A stretch of 64,000 nucleotides of DNA from Lumbricus rubellus. Its lineage: Eukaryota > Annelida > Clitellata > Crassiclitellata > Lumbricidae. The notes beneath the pieces are model-generated. The model made no database searches, was not told where the DNA came from, and saw nothing but the letters and a program-made list of their open reading frames with translations. The stretch's first letter is position 1, and each line of letters opens with the position of its first letter. The stretch is from assembly GCA_945859605.1 (NCBI GenBank), contig OX243827.1, positions 20,133,146 to 20,197,145 on the forward strand. Reading direction: 5' to 3'. Positions 36,828-48,449 of this stretch are shown piece after piece. The translations under genes were made by a program, and so were the position numbers.

Positions 36828-37305
36828 CTGTGGGGCTAGGAGGGCTAAGCTCCCCCCAAAACCCACGAACCCACAGATTTGACCGTGCATCATTGGGACT
36901 CCCAGGGGTCCGGAAAATGATAGGCTAATTGTGGGGCAACAGGAGAGCAATAGGCCAAGACTAAGTGAGAGGACTGGCCACTAGCCCCAACACCAAGTCT
37001 AAGAAAACGAAGTATAACAGTCTGTAGCAGTAGGCCCTGCCCAGGGACGTATCCGGCGGGCCAATCAGGCCATGCCCCAATTTGACGTTTTCATGCAGCT
37101 CTTAAATGGAGATATTTTATTAAGATGGCTGCATAAAATTCTACAATTGCAATGTGGAAATTCAAAAAATTCTGGTTGGGGCACATCCCCCTCCCCATAC
37201 CCGCTCCTTTCTGCGCCTCGGCGATCGCTCGTCCGCCCAAAACCCAGCAGGGTAAGCTTTGTTTTAGCCTCCCCAAGCACTGAAACCAAACTCCGCCCAC
37301 GAACG
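36828..37305. mobile_element. Unit C-specific insertion, GC-ended repeat
   Basis: Unit B reads AGAAACGGGG...AACATCCAGAATG directly (about 26430), while unit C has about 480 bp in between. It contains the TTAAGATGGCTGCATAAAAT module and CACATCCCCCTCCCCATACC, as in the 61-62 kb element. Termini were not resolved and it may be two nested pieces. Confidence 0.5.
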
Positions 37306-38451
37306 AGGCTTAACATCCAGAATGTTAGCCAAAATAAATGGCGGGAGGTTAGCTCACTATATTTTCATGATTAGATGGCTTAATCACTCGATAAAGTTCA
37401 CTTTTGAAAATGTGGTGAAACCATAAAACTTGGATTCCGTGCAAGGTTTAGGCTACTGTGGAGGAAGTGCATCAGTCGATGATACACGAAGATTATTATC
37501 GATCTTCTGCGTCAGCATCCGAATAGGCCTAAAGTCTTCTGCAGAAAAGTTAGGATTGCTATTATATAGCGACCGCGTGGTATGTCGCAGTAGCCTAAAC
37601 TTCAGATCGATGACAAGTCTTTTCGGACTGTCTTTATGCTGTATGAGTATAATATTTTTCGGAGTGGTCTGACTCTTGGTGATGGGGCGGTGTAAACTTT
37701 GTTAAGACCATAATAGCCTAGTTGGGTTAGGCTTACACACTCTCGTCGATCGATTTGATCACGAGAGGGGCTGTAGCGTCATTCAGCACAAAAAGGGTGA
37801 CAGCGAAATTGTCAACAGTCGGCGTCAAACAGCAGAGAGCAAAATTGTCTTCACATGCCAGTAACTGCCATGGGATGCATTGTAGGCTATAGGCTACTTT
37901 TAAACTGATTATCGACAATATAATGTGGCCGTGTATCTCGGAGATGTTAATTTCTCTAAGCTTAGTCCTCCATGTTTCTCTGCGCATTTCCTTCCTTCAA
38001 CCGTAAATTACTGCCTTTCAGACGACAATCAGCCGTTAGTCGTAGGCCTATGACAGGTTACGAAGCGTCGTGACAGAAGTTGGAAGTTGGAAATTTGCCT
38101 GAACTATTGCTCCCTTCCTACGAAAACGTGCAATGTAAATGATGGTGACAATATTCTCTAAAGATTTGAACTTTGTTTATTGGTATAGTCAAGACAACAT
38201 TCGGAAATAACTGATTCAAGTAACTGTTCATTGCAGGCTATATTCATAGATAGGGCCTATATTCAATATGATAGTCTGAACGTGGCTAATTTGTGAATAT
38301 TGAATAGCCAGTTAGCGGGAAAATGCATTTGCACCGGTTTTTACTTCAGATCAAAGCCTTAAACACAGTTATTACTTCAGTTTACAATTTGAGCCTCATC
38401 TATGACTTTTAGAGTTTCAAGCTTGCATTTCAGTACAGTCAAACCTTGATT

Positions 38452-38706
38452 CAAAGACAAAGTCTACTCTCAGTCCCTTTTTGCTCTTAGGCCTACTTCC
38501 ACTATGCCGAACCGTGCTTTCTCGGTGGTAGGACCCTCAACCTGGATTGTATTCCGCTGACACTCCGCTCCCTTTCTAAAAATCCTTCTTAGGCTTTCCT
38601 CTCTCATCTCAAGATAGTTTCATTTGGCCTCTCTGAGTTTGGGAGCGCCTTTGAGTAGCCCACGGAAGGGGCGCTATATAAATGTACTTAATGAATGAAT
38701 GGATGA
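38452..38706 (+). mobile_element. 5'-truncated L2/CR1-type LINE 3' end, unit C
   Basis: Paralogous copy of 28468-28722, at the same site with the same truncation point and the tail GGGGCGCTATATAAATGTAC. It differs by small indels, including a TAGGCCTA at 38488-38495 where unit B has TA. Confidence 0.8.
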
Positions 38707-39558
38707 ATGATTCATTGTTGAAAATCAAAATGAACAAAGCATTGCACATATATTTTATGACATCTCGACACTATGTCTTACTGCACTGGTTAAATTTTAA
38801 TTGTAGGCCTACATGTACATGTAGCATATTAAACCACTGATTTAAAATGTCTGATGATAAACGTTCTTTAAAATGTTGGTTAAGGCAATTGTTCAAATGT
38901 AATCTCCCATACTGATAGTTTTTAATTGGACGTAGAAGAAGCCTGAGTCTGAGTCTGAAGCCGGTGCACGGTATACGGTAGATATTATTGTGACCTCAAA
39001 ATTTTTTCGAGGTCCAACTCAGAGACTAAGAGCGTGGCGCCAGCTTATTCAGAGACTCAGAGACTAAGAGCAACAGCTTATTCCCGAGCGTTGTGCTGTG
39101 TTAGAAATACTAAGTGATTCCAGGTTAAGATCATCAGATCAAATTGAGATGGGTGCCGTTGTTGGCAGCCAGCTTTCTATTTGTTTTTGTATTTTTTAAA
39201 ATTATTTTTATACTTGTAATTTCCTCCATGATTTATTGTTATTACTTCTACATGTATGTGTTATAAATTATTGTTTCATTTGTCGATGTCCCATTGTGCG
39301 TTTGCAAATGCATGAGTAATAAAGTCTATGCTTACTTACTTACTTAATCCAGTTGCCAGAATATCAGAGTTATTAGCTTAATAGTCACACTGGGTGAGAA
39401 TTTCCGGGATTGTTTCAACCCCCAGTCTTTCTTAGACCCCAATAGTAAAGCCTGTTTTTGCACACCTCAATTATTCCAAGTGGATCATAGTCTAACCCCC
39501 AGTTATTTTTCCACAATTCTCACACGGCATGTATTATAGGCATAATAGTATTGGGCTG

Positions 39559-42500
39559 TTACGGATCCGTCGAGTCGTAATCGCCTGGCTTATAGTTCGG
39601 ATCAAATATTGGGGTGATACGGATCGAAATGATCTGGGCAGTGGCTGTTGTTGGTGGAACGCCGGTGGTCGGCAACGATGCGGAGGTGCCTGTTGTCGGT
39701 GCATCCGTGATGCTTGTAGTTGATACAAGAGGTGTAGTACTCGATTGGGTGGCAAGAGGTGTAGTACTCGATTGGGTGGCAAGAGGTGTAGTAAGCGATT
39801 GGGTGGTAAGAGGTGTAGTACTCGATTGGGTGGTAAGAGGTGTAGTACGCGATTGGGTGGTAAGAGGTGTAGTACTCGATTGGGTGGTGCTTGCAACTGG
39901 ACTGCCACACCTAAACGCAAACGCAACATAATTACTACACGATGTCAAAGCGCTGATTAGGCCCACTTGCAAAGCTGTACGATTGCTCACCACTGCTGAA
40001 AGTGTACCCTTACAACTCGCCTGATAGAAAATTACGCCTATAGTCCACAAATATCAATTGAAATTGAAGAGCATATCGGCCTATTATTCTCTTTTCATAT
40101 TCTGCAGTAAGTTGCAAAGAGATGTGCTATTCTCAACGCTTCGAGTCGCTGAAAATTATATTGCGCTGATGCATAGAACTCTTCGCCTCGAAGTAGAAAG
40201 GAATCCTGTTTTTGAGTGAGAACGTTCCAAACATTTCATGACGTGCACGATGTCTAGAATAGGATATAATTATAGGCCTAGATCTAACTGTTTAAATCTA
40301 ATACTATAATTATGCACGTTAAATTGTAGCTATAACCGTATAACGGATCTGATCCATAAGCCCGTCTTCATGCCAATTAAGTGCTCAGTGGCGTAACAAT
40401 AGGGTAGACTGGGTAGACAAAGTCTAAGGGGCCCCCGAGTGTAGAGGCCCCAGAGGCAGTGGCGGCGCCAGGGGGGGGCTAGGGGAGGCTAAGCCCCCCT
40501 ATCGGCGGCTCAGCCCCCCCCCCAAAACAAAACGAGGAAAATCTCTACAACTGCTAACTTCGAATAAAAAAGCTAGACAGTGACCAACGGCAAAGAAATC
40601 AACTATGTAATCACTAATCATAGCGTAGAGGGCTTATCCTAATAGAATCCACCGCATATAATATTTTGCCAAATATACCCCCCCGACCCGTCATGAGGTT
40701 ATGTATACCACGGTTCATGACCTTGGTGTCCAACTTGATCAAGAACTTACTTTTGCTCCTCAACTTCACCGTCTTGCACGAGACTGCTATTATCAGCTGC
40801 GCCAGCTTCGCACTGTCATCCGTTCTCTTACATCTGCTGCTACTCTTACTCTAGTGCATTCCTTCGTTACATCTCGCATTGACTATTGCTCTTCGCTCTA
40901 CATTGGTCTCCCATCCAGCAAATTGACCTGTCTTGACCGGGTGTTGCGCTCTGCTGCGCGCCTAATTGTGAAAATCCCTAAATACGGCCATGTCTCAAAC
41001 TACATGCTTGATGTACTTCACTGGCTCCCTATTCGCCAGCGTATTGAGTTCCGGGTAGTTGCATTGGTATGGCGATGTTGTCAGGGCCTCGCCCCAATTT
41101 ACCTCCGAGAGCTATGCAGCCTTACATTGGGTATCCAAGGACGTCATCAGCTACGCTCTGCTGATAAGGGAGTCCTCTTGGTTCCTTTTGCTCGTAGGCT
41201 ACTGCTACCATGAAGAATCGAGCCTTTTCTGTGGTTGGTCCGGTGGTCTGGAATAGCCTTCCTTTTGAGCTGCGCCGACACCCTGAGACTCTACCAGGAT
41301 CCTTCCTTACTAAACTTAAAACTGTTCTTTTTGGGCGCGCTGGAGTCGGGAGCGCCTCTGAGTAGTTAATTACTTGAAGGAGCGCTATATAAATGTCCAA
41401 ATGAATGAATGAATGAATGAATAATATATTATGTAGCCCGCCGGCCGGCTGAGGAGCTACACCTGTAGTCTTATACAATCACATGCGAAATGGGGTTTTC
41501 AATTAGCAGCAGCACTCATGGTGAGACTTTTGGGGCTTGGTAACGGTCCCCAAGTTTGTGGTCAAACCCGGCCCTAGAGTGTGCGGGGCCCAAGGCAGCA
41601 AGAGATTCTCTGAAAAGGGTTCTGAAGCAGAACATTTACGAAGTTGATTTTATAATCATACCATTTTTACCTATTTCTTTTGTTTTTAGTTGTTTGCCCA
41701 CAAATTGTTAAGACTTGCTTCTCGTCTGATACCCGGCACCAGCAGGTCACGAAAATCAATGCCGGGTCGCAGACCCTGACAGACCCGGCTCACTTTCAGC
41801 TCTGGCCTACAGCCTATACTTGTACACTGTAGTTTTGACTCGCTTTATTTGCAGACTCATGGTGGAGTTTGGTCTTAGCTCTGGGGCGGGGGGGGGGGGG
41901 GCTAAATCAATGTTCCGCGGATCTCCATTATAATAATAGTCAAGTCAACTTCAAAACAGCAGGTCTTTGATAACACCAGAATAAAAATTATGACCTTACC
42001 CATCGGAGAATCGTTAGGAACACTAAATCAAAATAATATCCTTAGACACCCGAAAATTGTTGATAACACTAGAATCAAAAGGATGTTCTTAGACATTCGA
42101 AAATTGTTAATACCACTAGAATTAAAATAAAGTCCTTAGACACCCGACAATCGTTTGCAACAATGGAATCAAAATGATATCCTTAAACACCCGAAAATCG
42201 TTGATAACACTAGAATAAAAAAAGTCCTTAGACACCCGAAAATCGTTAGTAGCACTGGAATCAAATTGGTATCATAAAACACCAGAAAATTGTTGAATAC
42301 AAAGGAATCAAAATGATGTCCTTAAACACCCGAAAATCGTCGATAACACTATAATCAAAGTGATGTTCTTAGACACTCGAAAATTGTTGATAACAATTAT
42401 AATAAAAATGATGTCCGTAGACATCCGAAAAGCGTTGGTAACACTGAAGTTAAAATTATATCTGTAGACACCCGAAAATCGTTGATAACACTGGAATCAA

Positions 42501-45500
42501 AATTATGTTCTTAGACAACCGAAACTCGTTGATAATACTGGAATCAAAATGATATCCTCAGACACCCGAAAACGGTTGATAACAGAATAAGCAAACTGAT
42601 GTTCTTAGACACCCGAAAATCTTTGGTAATACTGAAATCAAAATGATATCCTTAGACACCCGAAAATCGTTTATAACATTGGAATAAAAAAAAATTCTTA
42701 GACACCCTAAAATCGTTGATATCACTATAATCAATGTGATGTTCTTAGACACTCGAAAATCGTTGATAACAATTACAATAAAAATGATGTCCATAGACCC
42801 CCGAAAATCGTTGGTAACACTGAAGTTAAAATGATATTCTTAGACACCCGAAAATAGTTGATTGGACTGGAATCAAAACGATGTTCTTAGACACCCGAAA
42901 CTCGATGGTAATACTGGAATCAAAATGATATCCTTAGACACTCGAAAATCATTGATTATACTGGAATCAAAACGATGTTTTTAGACCCCCGAAATCGTTG
43001 ATAACAGTATAATCAAAATGATGTTCTTAGACACCCGAAAATCATTCGTAATACTGGAATCAAATGATATCCTTAGACACCCAAAAATTGTTGATAACAT
43101 TGGAATCAAAATAATAGCCCGAAAAGGTGTTTTAAACAAAATTGGACGACAAAAATAGGTGTCTTCAGAAATTTTAACAGCTAAAAAAGGTGTCTGCAGA
43201 AATTTTGACAACTTAAAAAAGTCTTCAAATATTTTGAAAACTAAAGTAATGTGCCATCAAGAATATGACAAATAAAAAAAGATTTCTTCAGAAATTTTGA
43301 CACCTAATCAAAGATGTCTTCGTACATTTTTACGACTAAAAAAGGTGTTTTCAGACATCTTGACGACTAAAAAGTCGCCAGAAATTCTCCGCCGAAGAAG
43401 CACTGCAGAAGTCAAATCCGGGCTACGGCCTTGGAGGCTGGAGGAAGTTGTGCAGTTCAACAAATTTTTTTTAAAACCCGTGCATTCTTATACTGGTAGT
43501 CGGCGACACTGCAAAACGACTTCTTGTTGAAGGTTTCATGATTTTATCGCTCATAAATAGATGGCAAAAAAGAGCCTAAAAAGGCTCCAGTTGAGGTCAA
43601 CAAACCTAAAAAATGCGTTGGCGGCTGGGGCTCCGCCCCAGACCCCGCTAGGGGGGGGGGGGGGTTTCGACGCTCCCCCAGACCCCCTAGTCGGTATGGG
43701 CTTCGTGCCTTCGGCACTCGAAGCTCCGCGCCTTCGGCGCTTGGTAAAAAACATTTTTGTCGGCCTTGGGGCTTCAGCCCCCCCAAACCTGAATTCCTGG
43801 CGCCGCCACTGCCCAGAGGGGCCCCCGAGTTTGCAAGACTCAGAAAAATATGTTAAATAAATATTGTAGTTTGTTTGTATGTGCACTTGTTATAGCGCTC
43901 CTTCAAGCTCTCTCCCTACTCAGAGGCGCTCCCGAATGCAGAGCGGACACTGCATCGGAGTTTCACGCCGAAGCGCTGAGCAATTGTGAGTGAAGGACTT
44001 GCCCAGGGTCCCTACGCGGTTGAGAGTGGATTCAAACCTCGAACCTTCCGCCTTCAAGGCAACGACGCCACCACTAGACCACCGCGCCCCACAGTAGTAG
44101 ACTAAGTAGACGATACTGTGTCAGACTCTCAGTAGTCAGTACGGTTACCCGAGAACCCGTCAAGTTCCGTCAACCCGAAAAGACGTCATGGTGTTGACAT
44201 TATTTTAGAGAAACTTATTTCCGTGAAATAAATTGCGCATCTCATTGTTTGAGAAATGTTAGGAACTTACAGTTTAGGCCTAAAAAATATTGTGTTTCCG
44301 GTAAAAGAGCTAAACAATTGGGTAGGTAGGTCGAATTTAATTTTTATTTTGGTAAAATATTTTTATGCAGTGACTATCCGAAAAAGTATACCCGACTAGT
44401 CTTTTTTGCACAAAGGTATACGCTGCAACAAAGTATACGTTTTCTAAGCAAGTATAAACTGCCTATTCCCCGACTGTCATTTTTTTTAAATTAAAAATTT
44501 TTTCTAATTTTTTTTATTAAACTTGTTTTTAAAGAAATCTTTTTACAAAATTATTTGAGTCGCGGTTACCGGAAACACTAATTTTTTAGGCCTTACTGTA
44601 ATTTGTAATAGTATCTTGTTCATATACATCAGCATTTCAGTAAATTAATAAGTAATAATACATTTCAATAAGTGTCTAGGGGCCCCCGAGTTCCTAGTTA
44701 CGCCACTGTAAGTGCTGTGTCTTATTAGCTGTGGTTACCTGTACACAGTGTAGTTTTTGCAACGTAAACGAACAATCCGGCAAAACGTGTCCAAATCAGG
44801 GCGAAAGATGTCTGCAATATTGCAACATTCTAGGTCGCTTTGAACCGGAACGTGAGGACCAGTACAACCAGAACAGGTCATCAATGACGTCGTTTTTCCG
44901 CTGCTGGCATCCAAGATGTCGATTTTGCTGATGCTGCCTGAGCTGCCACACTTTAACAAAACGACATGATTTAGCCTAAAATTACACAGTTTATAGTGAA
45001 AAACGTAAAATAATTTAAATTGTTTCTAATTTACACATCATACATTTACCCCGCTTCTTTACAAACTGCTTATTCCCTGAAAATCATGGGCGAAGTTTGG
45101 GACCGTTCTTGGGGGGGGGGGCTTAAAACTTGGGCTTTGGTTGGGGCGGAGACTTAGCCCAGATCGAGCGGCACCGAAATTTTTTCTCGGCCCAAAAAGT
45201 TGATGACCTTTTTTTAGTCATCCGGTCCAAATTTCGTAAAAAACCCATATTTTTCTTGGCCAAAAAGGTTGATGACCTTTTTTAGTCATTCGATTGAAGT
45301 TTCGTTCGTTAAAAAAGCCATTTTTTCCGAATATCGGAATATGTTTTCGAGCCTGGGCTTTCTTGTGGGTGGGGGGGACCCCGGGGAAAAGACACATTCA
45401 TGATCAAAAATGACTCTGGGCCTTCTTGGGAGGGGGACTTATCCAGCCCCTAGCTCCTGATAAACTCCGCCCATGCTGAAAATGTATCCAATTTTTGCAT

Positions 45501-47024
45501 TGGTTAGGCTACTGCTTATGCCCTTGGCGCAGAATGTCTGGCGTTGCCGCGTTGTCTCTGGTTTAGGCAGAGAGCGTCAGTGCCAGTGGAAATATTGGAC
45601 TCCGTAGCCTAAATTTCGTCGCCTGAGAATTATCTTCGCGTATAACCACTTTTGTGAATTCCGAGTAGCCTAAATCGAGGTTAAAGTTTTGGTAAAATTG
45701 TACAGAAAAAAGTAATTTAGGCCAATAAACATCAGGCACAAACATCATATTAACATATCAACATCAGGGACAGTCGTGCTAGTGAATCGTAAACAATGCA
45801 TTTAAAATATTAAATTTTAAAGTTGTTTTGTGACAATTGTGAAATTTTGTAAACAATGGTTTTAAATCAATTGCAAGTCATCCTCACGAAAATAACATGC
45901 AATGATAAAAGAAAGCGATGCACAATAATTTGCGAGTTTGTTCGATTCAATTTTCGCGAATTTAATACCAGTTTTTAATTTTGAAAGCCGTTTTACCCCT
46001 GGGCATACGACACTATGATACAACGGAGTGGGCAGTGTATAATAATAATAATAATAATAATAATATTGATGTCGTATCTCCTTATCTTCCATTCAACGAC
46101 GAGCTTTCTCTGGACATACAATGCACTTTTAAACCGTGAACGCGGTAGGCCTACTGCTACCGAAGGGGAGATACGGCAAAATAAATTGGAGATAGCCTAC
46201 GTCAAAAAAATCCTGAGAATGGACATACGACAGGTAGCCTAGTTTTCGTCGAATAACTTTAAAACGACTTGTCGTATTTCCTAACGATTAAAAGTGGTGA
46301 AAGATAAACAAATGTTTGCTACAAATCAAGTCTAAATTCGATTTTGAACTAAATGGAGGTACGACAAGATAATTCTCACGCGACGTAGGCTAATAGCGAG
46401 CAAACAAACTTTTAATAGCATTAAATGCTATTCCTTATTAATAATTAGCTTTAGATATATTTTAGTTTAAGCGGTCAACTAGCTTAGGCCATACTATGTT
46501 TCAAAGTAGTAGGCCGCCTATCTGTGGAGTAGGCTAACATTTTTGAAGGCTATTTAGAAATCAATATCTGATCTAAATAGTAATGAACATGGAAATGGAA
46601 AGCAAGAACATTATTAGTCATTCGCGCTGTAGGACTTCATGACCGGTGTCATATTCGATAGTCTGAGACAGTCCATAGGGCTAGACAAAAAAAATTGCGA
46701 CCGTTCACGGGTCAAGAATTTGATCACTTATCAAAAATATTTTTCTCTCTGCGGGAATGGCAGCATTACAGGCTGGCTAGTACGTGTAAAGATGGCGTTT
46801 TGCGCTTTATAGTAATTAAAAGAAAATAATTTTATAACCTTGCACGTGGGAAGAGGTTGTTTCTTTCCGTTGTAATAGTTGATTTTGGCTTCTACTGTCT
46901 GTTGATATGGTAAAGCTGTTTTGCAGTAAATTGCGTCGATGATTTCGGATCCAGCATGACTCTTCGATGGCAAAATATCAGTGCCCATCAGAACCAACAA
47001 AGTCATGATGCGGATGGCTGACAT
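39559..47024 (-). CDS. Secreted Cys-rich/mucin-like protein, copy C (3 exons, expanded intron 2)
   Basis: Proposed exons: 47024-46839, 44950-44739, 39910-39559 (stop TAA), about 250 residues. Domain layout is as in copy B, and exons 1 and 2 differ from B by few residues (for example YQQTVEAKIN). The repeat tract is short, about six nonapeptides. Intron 2 is 4.8 kb, against 0.9 kb in B and 0.5 kb in A, because a hAT element with further insertions sits 30 bp beyond the exon 2 donor. The donor here is CAG|GTAACC rather than GTAGCC. Coding sequence is intact, but splicing across the expanded intron could be affected. Confidence 0.7.
39735..39890. repeat. 27-bp coding VNTR, copy C (about 6 units)
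   Basis: Shortest of the three tracts, with units TTQSSTTPL, QSRTTPL and QSLTTPL. Flanking unique tails are conserved with copy B, so the difference is repeat number only. Confidence 0.85.
40695..41430 (+). mobile_element. 5'-truncated L2/CR1-type LINE with RT C-terminus
   Basis: Frame 40701-41213 encodes the end of a non-LTR reverse transcriptase (HDLGVQLDQEL, SFVTSRIDYCSSLY, LHWLPIRQRIEF), then after a frameshift NRAFSVVGPVVWNSLPFEL and LKTVLFG. It ends with GAGCGCTATATAAATG and (AATG)n. It belongs to the inner hAT element. It is the most complete LINE end in the window. Confidence 0.9.
42000..43115. repeat. 47-bp minisatellite, about 24 copies
   Basis: Unit CTTAGACACCCGAAAATCGT followed by TGATAACACTGGAATCAAAA and TGATGTC, spaced about 47 bp. 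Copies are diverged at scattered sites. It is internal to the inner hAT element. Confidence 0.95.
43130..43395. repeat. Degenerate tandem repeat (TTTTGACAACTAAAAAAGG)
   Basis: Six or so diverged units of GGTGTCTTCAGAAATTTTGA and CGACTAAAAAA spacing, directly after the 47-bp minisatellite and inside the inner hAT element. Confidence 0.7.
43875..44095 (-). mobile_element. tRNA-headed SINE, antisense, in the outer hAT
   Basis: Tail TGTGCACTTGTTATAGCGCT, body ATGCAGAGCGGACACTGCAT, and the head complement GGATTCAAACCTCGAACC...CACCACTAGACCACCGCG. A near-complete copy, useful as the uninterrupted reference for the 18695 copy. Confidence 0.85.
45085..45475. mobile_element. 391-bp MITE (CATGGGC family), unit C, TSD CTGAAAAT
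   Basis: Paralogous to 31500-31801 at the same site; flanks CTGAAAAT at 45077-45084 and 45476-45483. Longer than the unit B copy because of an extra TTGATGACCTTTTTTAGTCA module. Confidence 0.9.
46036..46063. repeat. (TAA)n microsatellite
   Basis: AATAATAAT run in intron 1 of copy C. The paralogous tract in unit B at about 32360 is shorter and preceded by TAGGCCTA. Confidence 0.9.
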
Positions 47025-47122
47025 CTTCAAGTCTCAGATCTGCGAGTCAAACCAATATGCGAGTGAAACTTGAATTCGTGTCACCAGCGCTACAGCCTCT
47101 GGCCTCTGCATCAAGGGCTTGG

Positions 47123-47131
47123 ATATTTATA
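47123..47131 (-). promoter_or_regulatory. TATA box of copy C
   Basis: Minus strand TATAAATAT about 99 bp upstream of the copy C ATG. No MITE is present upstream, unlike copies A and B, so this is the ancestral-looking promoter arrangement. Confidence 0.7.
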
Positions 47132-47964
47132 GCGTCATGGAGTGGGGCAACAACATTCATTCCGTATTGTTATAAAGCACTATTGTACTTTCTGAAAATA
47201 CAGAATGAATACTATCGATGATTTCATGCTCAATCGTCTCCTGTTCCCTTAACTGCACTTGCAGAATACCTGCCACTACAAATTATTTTTGCTTAGACGT
47301 TTGTGTACAACAGGTGCATCCTACAAGAATAAATCACTTTAAAAGACGTGTTTATTTATGCCCATCCTATCAACGTTATTGATCCTGAGCATTCTGTTAG
47401 GCCTGTTGTATTACCATTTAAAAGCACACCTGTTTTAAGGTCGATATCGGAGAATTGTGTTGCATTTGCCAGTTAATTGTGAAGTGTGAAACGTGATGAT
47501 GGAATACCTAACTCATAATAAAGCCAATCTGATCTTCAATGTTCTGTATGGCCTGTAGTTCACGCCTATTTTCACAAACCAAACGCCATTGAATTTTATA
47601 TTTTATTGGCATGCTACAGAATATTTCGTATTTAGAAGTAAGTGCTTGTTTAGACAATTTTCATTAGCTTTGATCATCAGCAAACTTTATGTAGCTTACT
47701 AAGTAAAATCATGTCAGTTACTACTCAGTCAATACGATTACACGATCACCGTTGCAGTAAATGACAGACTAATTTTTCTAATAGCCTAGCTAATAATTAT
47801 GAAAGTTCTTTTTCTTGGAATCGCTCAAAAGGTAAAAACCGCGTCAAGCCTACTGTGTGTTTGAACGACTAAATAAATTTCACGACCCAAATTTACTAGT
47901 AGGATATTTTCGAGACGTTAGTAAATACAATGGGACTAGACCGATTATTCTAAGCTTAATTACG

Positions 47965-48435
47965 AGGATCAATTTGTAGAAATATGTGTTTGAAAACAGT
48001 GAAAGAGAACACAGGCATACGTCAAAATGCAAGTGAAATGTAGGCACGCTTGAATCAGTGGCGAATCCAGGGGTCAATCGGGTCATAGCCCCCTCCCCCA
48101 TCAGAAATACTCTTGGGACGTGGCCCCCTATCATGTTTCAAAAACGTTTTCGATCAATGGAGCGGGCAAAGGTGAAAGTATGATATGACTAAAAAACAGA
48201 TGGTCATTTAGCTCTGGCTTGACAAGATGGTAGGCCTACATGTTCAAGGCAATTGGTCGATTAAATGACTGAAAAAATGGTCGTCAGTTTTTTCGGCCAA
48301 AGATGAATGAAAATTTATCCGATCAATTTGTAGAAATATGTGTTTGAAAATAGTGAAAGAGAACACAGGCATAGGCCTACGTCAACATGCAACTTGCATG
48401 ATGCAAGTGAAATGTAGGCACGCTTAAATCAGAGG
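47965..48435. repeat. Local direct duplication with hAT-like pieces
   Basis: CAATTTGTAGAAATATGTGT to AATGTAGGCACGCTT occurs at about 47970-48051 and again at about 48325-48425. Each copy is followed by a GTGGCGAATCCAGGGG or GAGGCGGATCCAGGGG motif, probably from a hAT-type end. The second copy has TAGGCCTA where the first has TA. Confidence 0.75.
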
Positions 48436-48449
48436 CGGATCCAGGGGCC

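Larger units (their letters stand above)
40457..43811. mobile_element. Inner hAT element (3.4 kb), TSD CCCAGAGG
   Basis: Ends CAGTGGCGGCGCCAGG and CCTGGCGCCGCCACTG are perfect 16-bp inverted repeats; perfect 8-bp repeats CCCAGAGG lie at 40449-40456 and 43812-43819. It carries a LINE 3' end, a large minisatellite and, near its right end, GC-rich sequence (GGGGCTCCGCCCCAGACCCC) shared with the hAT end at about 62480. No transposase seen. Confidence 0.95.
40386..44708. mobile_element. Outer hAT element (4.3 kb with insertions), TSD TAAGTGCT
   Basis: Ends CAGTGGCGTAAC and GTTACGCCACTG are perfect 12-bp inverted repeats. Perfect 8-bp repeats TAAGTGCT flank it at 40378-40385 and 44709-44716. Unit B has the empty site CCAATTAAGTGCTGTGTCTT at 31123-31142. 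Its own sequence is about 0.7 kb, interrupted by an inner hAT element (40457-43811) and a SINE (about 43875-44095). GGGGCCCCCGAGT lies inside both ends. Non-autonomous. Confidence 0.95.

Noticed and set aside
36561..36950. 129-codon minus-strand frame
   Set aside because: No homologous open frame in unit B at the matching site, no domain, and it crosses an insertion boundary near 36828.
42558..43211. Minus-strand frames rich in Ile/Val resembling a membrane protein
   Set aside because: Translations of the 47-bp minisatellite.
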